Assembly: GCA_947359465.1 (NCBI GenBank)
Contig: OX375872.1
Span: 86,129,819 to 86,193,818 of the forward strand
Origin: Metellina segmentata
Lineage: Eukaryota; Arthropoda; Arachnida; Araneae; Tetragnathidae
Direction of reading: 5' to 3'
DNA: 64,000 bases
Shown here: positions 56,973 through 64,000 of the stretch, piece after piece
Layout of the letters: every line of letters starts with the position of its first letter
How positions within the stretch are numbered: the first letter of the stretch is position 1
The notes under the pieces: generated by a model
What the model saw: only the letters and a program-made list of their open reading frames with translations
Told to the model about the DNA's origin: nothing
The model's database searches: none
Made by a program: the position numbers and the translations under genes

Positions 56973-57210
56973 GGAATATTTGATGATTTTCTCAAAACTG
57001 ATTGATTTTCTCAATATTCTGTATTGGTATGACTAGTCCAGCCACACACTGGATCAGCAAGATGCAATGCATACGACCTGCGCATTTCATTCAATTTAGT
57101 ATTGCATGAATGATGTTGAACCAGTGTTAGGCTTCACTTAAAGTTTATGTTTCAAATTTTAAAAAATTACGAGTAATGAGAAATTGAAACTAAAAGTATT
57201 TGACTGATAT

Positions 57211-57427
57211 TTAACCCTTCTGGAGTTGTTTAGACTATGTGTCTCGTCATTAGAAGGCAACTGACTAGATGCTGACGGACGAAATATTTCTTAATTAGAA
57301 AAAATTGACTAGATCGTGATATCGTGATCGTTAAAAATTTGGCATTACATTGAAAAGATATCTTGTGAAGAAAATTGGTTAGATTGTGATGGACGAGATA
57401 TCTCTAGGAAACCACTTGGAGGGTTAA
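57211..57427 (-). mobile_element. F1 element, reverse orientation, TTAA at both ends
   Basis: Starts TTAACCCTTCTGGAGTTGTT and ends AACCACTTGGAGGGTTAA, with TGATGGACGAGATATCTCTA just inside the right edge. Confidence 0.85.
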
Positions 57428-58486
57428 ATGTTTCCTCATTAAGTGTTAGTGAAAATAATTGATGGATTATTTAGCTTGGTTTTCCACTTTTTTTAATGTT
57501 CTGAGACTTCAACTATTCGTAATAGCTCTTTTTCTGTTACTTTTTATCTATGTGTACCTTAAAACATCTATGGAGTAGCACTCATGTTTCTTTTTCTCAC
57601 TACAATAACTCTCTTTATCGAATGATATCATTGAAATTGAGGGAATGGAAATTGAAACACACATTATGAATCAAATATCTCTATGTCAAGTGTATAAATG
57701 TATATTGCATGTATTTAAATCACTATTTCTAAATGTTGAAATGTAACATAAAGCGTTTATGTTGAATATAACGATTGTTACGCAAATGGAAAAATAGTGA
57801 AAATTGTGATATAGAGAAATGTTAGAAAGTGAAAATGGCTTTTTTGACGAGAAATCGAAGAGTCTGCAATGAATTTAATTGAATTTAACAATGGTTACTC
57901 GAATGTGATAAAACTATTTCTAAAATTTATCATGAATGTATGTTTACAATGTTTGAAATATAATATGTATTAAATAAATGTTTGTTCGCATTCATGTTAA
58001 GAATTTAAAATCTAAATTTTCAAAAAACTTATTAAGTTTTTCGAGACATAAGTCGCAATCACCAATTCAAGAACATTTGATTAAACATGTTTTCATTTAA
58101 CTATAACTTATTTTCCAATTTTAAGGTTAATTTAATTTTTGTCTTGTAATGTGAAATTTATGAACCAACTGAACGAAACCAATATGTAATAAAAAGTATT
58201 AAATGCTTAAAAACTCGTTTTTCCTATTTCTGTTGAAAAAATACTAGTAGTAGAATTACTTATCGTTATTTAATGTAAGGTGTCAAGTTTTGCATTTGCA
58301 TAGGAAAATGTTCTGACATTTTATATAACAGAAAATTAAACGCGGCACACTCGAAGAAAATGTGTTTGTCGTTTGTGCGTAAAAATTATAATACCCGTTC
58401 GTTATCATATTGTTACAATTGCGGTTTATTGAAGGTATCGTGTTTGCACCTTGAAATCGAAAGAAATCTTTCTATACAAACTTTGT
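57428..58486. other. AT-rich sequence, nothing recognised
   Basis: No coding frame, tandem structure or element end could be supported. Confidence 0.35.
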
Positions 58487-58713
58487 TCAACCCTTTCAAG
58501 TTAAATGATTTCACCTCGACAATACTTCAAATATTCCTAGGATAATTGCATAGCGGTTTTTTAGGGTAACTACTCTACGGGTGCTCTAGAACACCGCTAC
58601 CTTATTGATTATAGTGTACAATTTGTTTAAATGCATTCAAAGGCTGATCAAATAGGAATTTTTGACGATACTCCGCCAGTTTGACCAAAATATTATGTGC
58701 TTGAAAGGGTTAA
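58487..58713. mobile_element. Third TTAA-type short element
   Basis: TCAACCCTTTCAAG at the left and CTTGAAAGGGTTAA at the right, an 11-bp inverted repeat next to TCAA/TTAA. The 227-bp non-coding core contains GGTGCTCTAGAACACC. Its right end was copied in the duplication that follows. Confidence 0.5.
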
Positions 58714-59215
58714 TCCAGACACCAGACAGTAATTTCTTAACTTTCAAACTTAATTTGTTCATAAAATTGCAAAAAAAAAATATTTTTGACTCTAAAAGGA
58801 ATAAAATAAGGCTCAGTTCCTGCCGTAATTCTATCTAATTTCAAAAATAAAGTCTCCACATATTAAATGTAGATAAAGTATCCCTAGTTTCAAACCTTTA
58901 CTTCTAGAAAACCGCACTGAAATGTTAAGAAAGCAAATAAATTTTAGCCCGTACTCCATCAAGTTCAAAAATATTATGTGCTTGAAAGAGTTAATCCAAA
59001 CAACAGATAGAACTTTGTTAATTGTCGACCTTGATTTGTTCATAATATTACACGAACAAAATCTTCGTGATTCTAAAAGGGACAAAGTGAGGCTCAGTTT
59101 GTTCTGTAATGGGGTCTAATTAAAAAAAAACAGACGGCACATTTTAAATGTAGATAAATTTGCCCTGGATTCAAAACTTTATTTCCAAAAAAAATTACGC
59201 TGAAATGTTAGAAAG
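58691..59215. repeat. Tandem duplication, period 281 bp
   Basis: TATTATGTGCTTGAAAG starts at 58691 and 58972. Shared downstream landmarks are ACTCTAAAAGG/ATTCTAAAAGG, AGGCTCAGTT, TTAAATGTAGATAAA and ACTGAAATGTTA/GCTGAAATGTTA. Confidence 0.85.
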
Positions 59216-61219
59216 CACTGACTTGAATGAATTAATTTTACACTTTATTTACTTTTTGAGACTACAAGCGTTGGCAAACACTTTCAAAATGCGATACTTT
59301 TGCTAAAGCCTTTATAATTTATACGTTACATTATCACAAAGTAAATAAAAGATCCTTGAATATAACGATATAAAATTATTGTCTTTACAAACACAACTTA
59401 ACGTTTTAACAGTATCAAATTGTGTAATTTAAATAATTTCAAAGAAAAGCAAATAAATCTACAAAAAACTTTATAAACCATTACATTACATAAATGTTTA
59501 CTTTCATAAAGTCAAATAAATAGCTTTTATCTGAAGCATGCAATGAAGAATAAATGAATTAATTTAAAACCCTACACAATTAAGTTTTATGAGTAATGAG
59601 GATGTTTTATTTTCCCCTATTCTCCTTATTTAAAATTGAATTGATAAGAGTTTAATTTTCAGAGGGGGGAAACATTACAATAACAACATTGGGTTATAAA
59701 TTCAATAATCCGAATTCGTACAGATATATTCGTGAAGAAAATGTATGATATTGATTGAATGATACAATTTTTTCCCACTTATTTTTTTATAATTTGTTCT
59801 TCAGGTTACGTTTTTTACATTTAGAGTTGTAACATATTCTTAGCGTCAAATGTGCAGAGTTGATTTCTACGAAATGATAAAAAAAAATGTTTTGTGCACT
59901 TTATTTTATTTGTGCTACAATTTGTACACTTTCCGTGTAGTAGATTTTGTAGTGGTCGTGTGAATGCTTTGTGAATAAAATGTTATTGTTTGATTTTTAA
60001 TTTATTTACGAGTAGTCTTTTAAATTATTACAACTGAGAAAGCAAATTCAGAGCTGCAAGAAAAATCTAGTGAATAACAGTCCAAAATGCTTCAGACAAA
60101 AGTACATATCACTTACAAACAAAATAAGGGTGCAAAAGAATTTTTCTGTCTATCAATAAAGTCAAAATAAAAGCAAATAAGCCTCATATACAATCATACA
60201 ATATGTACAGAATATATACTTTATTTAAAATCACAAAACAGATCGTGCTTATCATGATTACGGCACACGAAGATCAAACACGATATATTATTCTGGGAAA
60301 TATACAACTTTCAGGTTTAGTTTACACAAGCTGAATATACGAAAGAAATAGGAGAAAGCGTAAACAAATACACTAGCACATATCTTAGCAATCTTCATAT
60401 TAGACCCATCAATTATTTTTCATATACGAATGTGGGTAATTTCAATGCTCCTTGAATTTCAAATGACTCCCCTTAATACAGAATTACTACAAACATTTAG
60501 AAAATTGTATATATATATATATAATTACTACAAAAAATTAAAAAATTGATACCTGAAATGCCAAATTTAATCAAGCTCACAGACGATAAACTAGCATTAG
60601 CCCATATGCACCCCACACGCCAATTTTATTTACTAAAATGTTGGTTTAGATATTAACATTTAGTTTCGAAGTATTATAACATGCTAGTTTAATATTTTGG
60701 TGGATATACATGGAATCGTATTAGTTTTTATTTCCCTGTAAGATTTTTCAGAACAGTATCTCAACCAATTCTATCACTCGCGTCTCAGAAATAGCATAAG
60801 CTCACTATAAAATCATTAAGCTGCTCAGTTCTGCTTTGATGAGTGTATTCATTTTTTCTTAATAAAATAAAGATTATCTGTTTGTATTATTGGTAAATTT
60901 TCTTCTTTTTAAAAATTGTCTGCATGATGGACGAAGATTTTAATTCCTTGTATAACATTAACAGAGAATTGAGACAACACACGTATATTTAGGGAGTTTT
61001 TAACTCATAAAATGTCACTTCAAAATATAGGAAAAGCGTTTCTTAACGGCGTATACTTCTTTAAGTTTAATATGGAATGTGCTTATCCATCCGACTGAGA
61101 TACAGACTTAGTACCAATTAATTTATCGATTTCCTGTATACGAATTGCACAGCCCTTGAAGGGTGGTAGTAATTGGAAGGAAGGCAATAGACAATTCTCG
61201 GAAGGATCCAAGATATTTT
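59216..61219. other. AT-rich sequence, nothing recognised
   Basis: Only a short (TA)7 tract near 60508. No coding or repeat boundary was identified. Confidence 0.35.
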
Positions 61220-61375
61220 TAACAGGATTAAGATCCGATTCGATTCCTCCAACGGTGTATTTCTCTCTTATGAGCCAGAAAAACTTTCCTTGCATGCGTA
61301 TGTCTATTAATTGACATTTTATGTCGTGTGTTTTTCGCAGATTGACCACACAGGCCCTTGTACCATAAAATCAAC
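61220..61375 (+). repeat. tRNA-derived SINE, family A, body and tail
   Basis: B-box-like GATCCGATTCGATTCCTCC, then GGTGTATTTCTCTCTTATGA, CTTTCCTTGCATGCGTATGT and the family end CAGGCCCTTGTACCATAAAA. The A-box half is not recognisable. Confidence 0.6.
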
Positions 61376-61627
61376 CCAAATATTGAATCACATGTTATCT
61401 ATATGATAATCAATATTTGTCGCAGACTCAAAATTACTTAGGCGAACTCCAGCGTAAATGCTTTCTTCTGGCTCAATAACTCCATGTGTATCCCAAACTT
61501 TGATATTTATTCCAACAGACTTCTCTTTTGCAGACTTGGCCTAACAGTACTAGTAGGTCACAATGATTAAATAAATAGCCAAACCTAGACATAGTATTGT
61601 CGCTTGTTTAATGCTCGTAATAATCCT

Positions 61628-61740
61628 GAATATTCTATTCTGTGTCAATAAAACTATCCTTGGATATGTATGTACATTGCTTGATATTTTCTGTCTTGTA
61701 TTTGACGCAGCTTTAATAAATAAACCATTGATTCACAAAA
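61628..61740 (+). repeat. SINE family A, body fragment
   Basis: TATTCTGTGTCAATAAAACT and CCTTGGATATGTATGTACAT match the 20444 copy, followed by TTTTCTGTCTTGTATTTG. Both ends are missing. Confidence 0.5.
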
Positions 61741-62040
61741 ATACCTCAAACCAACATGACTCTACCCCTTTTTATTTATTTCCACAACCAAGAAAAAACT
61801 GAATTTGGCATGTAAAAGAAATTGGCAACCTCCATAAAGGATTTTTCAACTTCTTGTATCCTATAAAATGTGACTGTTTTAAATCACATATGGGCATCAT
61901 ATATCCAAAACGCAAATAGCATGCAACCAAATGAATACTAAACAATTTACGTTAATTCACTTCAAATACTAAAATTTCAATTTGAATAATCTAATTAATT
62001 TAAACTAGCTTAAATACTGAACAGGAAATTAATTATATTC

Positions 62041-62165
62041 CTCAAAGGTATATTTCTCTCTTCTGTGTTAGAAAAAATTTCCTTGTTCGTATGCCCATTT
62101 ACTTGGCGATGTTTGGTCCAGATTATCCAAACAGGCCCTTGTACCATAAAACCCAAATCAAAGAC
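62041..62165 (+). repeat. SINE family A, 5'-truncated copy
   Basis: GGTATATTTCTCTCTTCTGTG, TTTCCTTGTTCGTATGCCCA and the end CAGGCCCTTGTACCATAAAA, shared exactly with the 61220 copy. Confidence 0.6.
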
Positions 62166-62693
62166 CCAATATGAAAATTTCAATAAGAGAAATACTACTG
62201 CGTTTTTGACACATATTTATATCTACAACGCACAGTTTTTATCTGAGAATTAAACTTATATATCCTTCAAAAGTAAGAGGAATTAATTAAAAATTTTACA
62301 TTGATTGAAAATTTAGTTACTTTCGACCCAAGTGGCATATTTATTTGACACTTAATTAGTGACATTAACGAACGTCTCCTTCAAGAGGGAGTGAGTACTC
62401 AAATGAAAAAAATTACGACCGTCTATTCAAATGTGTGTGAATATTTTTGTTTTTATAATAATATTAAGTCATTTTTTCGAAAGAAAATATATAAACAAGA
62501 GAGGTTTCGAGGAAATTTCTTTGGTATTGATGTTTCCTTTAATTAAGAAAGAGTGGGATACAAGTTTACATTATAACATGCGAGGCACATTCATTAGAAC
62601 TAATGTCAATCACCTTAAAATTCCACAACGGTAATAACTGGGCTTACAAAAGTATTACTCTAATAAAATTCCCAAAATATTTTCAGTTCAAAA

Positions 62694-63771
62694 TAGGGAT
62701 GCAACATCGATGTCTTATAAAAAACATCGATGTATTTACCATCGATGTATTGGAGCCGATGTTTATACTTGTCGATGTTTTTACGTTGTCGATGTTTTAT
62801 TTTTTAATAAAAAAGTACCATTATAAAATCTAAAAGATAACAAGTAGCATAATTTTCATATTCAGTAAATTAAACATACTTTTAGACCAAAGTGGCAAAA
62901 CGTGAAGTGTCTGAAAAGTAGAGATGCGACATCGATGTCGATGTTTTCAAAACATCGATGTTTTATAAAAACTTTGATGTATTTACCATCGATTTATTGG
63001 AGCCGATGTTTGTTTAACGTCGATATTTTAACATTGTCAATGTTTTTACGTTGTCGATGTTTTACATTTGAATAAAAAAAGCACTATAGTAAAAATTATG
63101 AAAACTAACCTTGCAACTAAGTATTTGTCAGTGATGGCGACAGCTGTCCCATCAGACAGAGTTTTTTCCCTAACTGGTGGGATAGTTAGTGAATAAAGAA
63201 GTCGGCTTGAGGTGGAGAAAGTTAACAAACTTCTTTTTTTACAAACTGTAAGTAACAAATATTGGGGCGTATAATGATTATAGGCCCCAATATTTTTTAT
63301 TTACAGGAAATAAAAAATAAAGTTGTTTTGTTTCCCCCCATAAGTTGATAAATAATTAATAATAACTAACAATAATTGTTGTTATGTACCTACTTCATTA
63401 TACTTATAGTTATTAGTACATATGTCCAATTGTAGTAAATATTATTTCATTTTATATTATTCAATTTGAAATTAAATATTTTGTTAATTGTTCTTATTAA
63501 TTGTTTTGACAGTTGAAAAAAATCATCAATTAATAAATACGGCGAATGACAAATTAAATCTCCCCCCCCCCTCCCGGCGAACATTAATTTCTGAGGTTGC
63601 TAAACCAGTTTTAAGAAACGAGAAAAAAATATTTTAATACGTTGATGCTTAAAAACATGGATGTTTAAAAACATACATGTTTAAAAACATCGATGTTTTC
63701 GGGCGATGTATTATCAACATCGATGTTTTAATTTTGAACATCGATGTTTTGCTGTCGATGTCGCATCCCTA
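62694..63771. mobile_element. hAT-derived element with 8-bp target duplication
   Basis: The ends TAGGGATGCAACATCGATGT and, inverted, TAGGGATGCGACATCGACAG are flanked by GTTCAAAA (62686-62693) and GTACAAAA (63772-63779), an 8-bp duplication with one mismatch, typical of hAT. Both arms are full of ACATCGATGT palindromes. A second left-end-like sequence (TAGAGATGCGACATCGATGT) starts at 62922, so the left arm is present twice. Only the transposase C-terminus remains inside. Confidence 0.82.
63119..63244 (+). pseudogene. hAT transposase C-terminal dimerisation fragment
   Basis: The + strand reads KYLSVMATAVPSDRVFSLTG GIVSE, a TAA, then RSRLEVEKVNKLLFL in the same frame. This is the hAT C-terminal dimerisation block, in which a KYL.I.AT.VPSERVFS core is followed by the motif RS.L.PE.V. 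There is no catalytic domain nearby, so the element depends on a transposase from elsewhere. Confidence 0.85.
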
Positions 63772-64000
63772 GTACAAAATAGTGTGTTTCTAAACTTGCT
63801 GTATCAATGATAAGGAACGAAAAATTGTACCACATTCACATAGGTATGAACATATATCACTAAAGGTACTACAGGAGTTCACTTGATTCTGCATTGTCGT
63901 CTGCTACTGGGCACCACGATCTTCTTATTTATTATGCATAAACTTCTTCCTATGTGGGAAACCTCAAAGACGTCGTGTACGAGACCCCTAATTGACTCCG

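Overview
This window looks like a stretch of a large, AT-rich arthropod genome, most likely a spider or another chelicerate. The one host gene I can recognise is a neuroligin, a postsynaptic cholinesterase-like adhesion protein, on the + strand. I see three pieces of it: an exon just after the esterase domain (about 4891-5079), an exon with the extracellular stalk and the transmembrane helix (14788-15149), and a probable proline-rich cytoplasmic-tail exon (starting at 51047). Their splice phases fit together (1/1, then 0/0). The esterase-domain exons must lie upstream of the window, and any further tail exons would lie downstream of 51.3 kb. Almost all the rest is intron, including introns of about 9.7 kb and 36 kb. 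The spider assignment rests on the neuroligin protein, the transposon families and base composition, so it is an inference.

The introns are packed with mobile DNA. In order: a recently inserted Ty3/gypsy element of the CsRn1 type (8670-13255, minus strand, identical 205-bp LTRs, CAAT target duplication); a TTAA-flanked element (15609-18001) with a Helitron-like insertion inside it (15934-17599); a 5'-truncated non-LTR retrotransposon tail with a 15-bp target duplication (33368-33630); an internally deleted piggyBac (46462-49019) that has itself been invaded by an apparently intact DD41D mariner-type transposon (46542-48044); a decayed Tc1 transposase (49306-50334); a decayed mariner-type transposase scrap (about 52.2-52.5 kb); and a hAT-derived element (62694-63771). 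Two families of tRNA-type SINEs are scattered through the window.

The most striking signal is a family of short TTAA-flanked elements, called F1 here. It is present at about 18 loci from 4.5 to 57.4 kb. The two ends differ: the left end reads CCCTCCAAGTGGTTTCGACG and the right end, inverted, reads CCCTCCTGGTGGTTGTCTCG. The body is built from degenerate subrepeats of about 44 bp that contain GAGATATCTC and CATCAAGATCTGGTCAG cores. One locus has expanded into a clean 44-bp tandem array (30233-30452) and another has been carried into a 160-bp triplication (22172-22640). A second TTAA family, F2 (TTAAGGGGGTCCGGGACAC ends), and a single TTAACCCTTTCAAG element are also present. TTAA targets and CCC/GGG-starting ends suggest mobilisation by piggyBac-type transposases.

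There are also many tandem duplications of ordinary intron sequence, with periods of 20 to about 530 bp. No RNA gene, CRISPR array or other intact host gene was found. Positions of degenerate repeat ends are accurate to about 5-20 bp.
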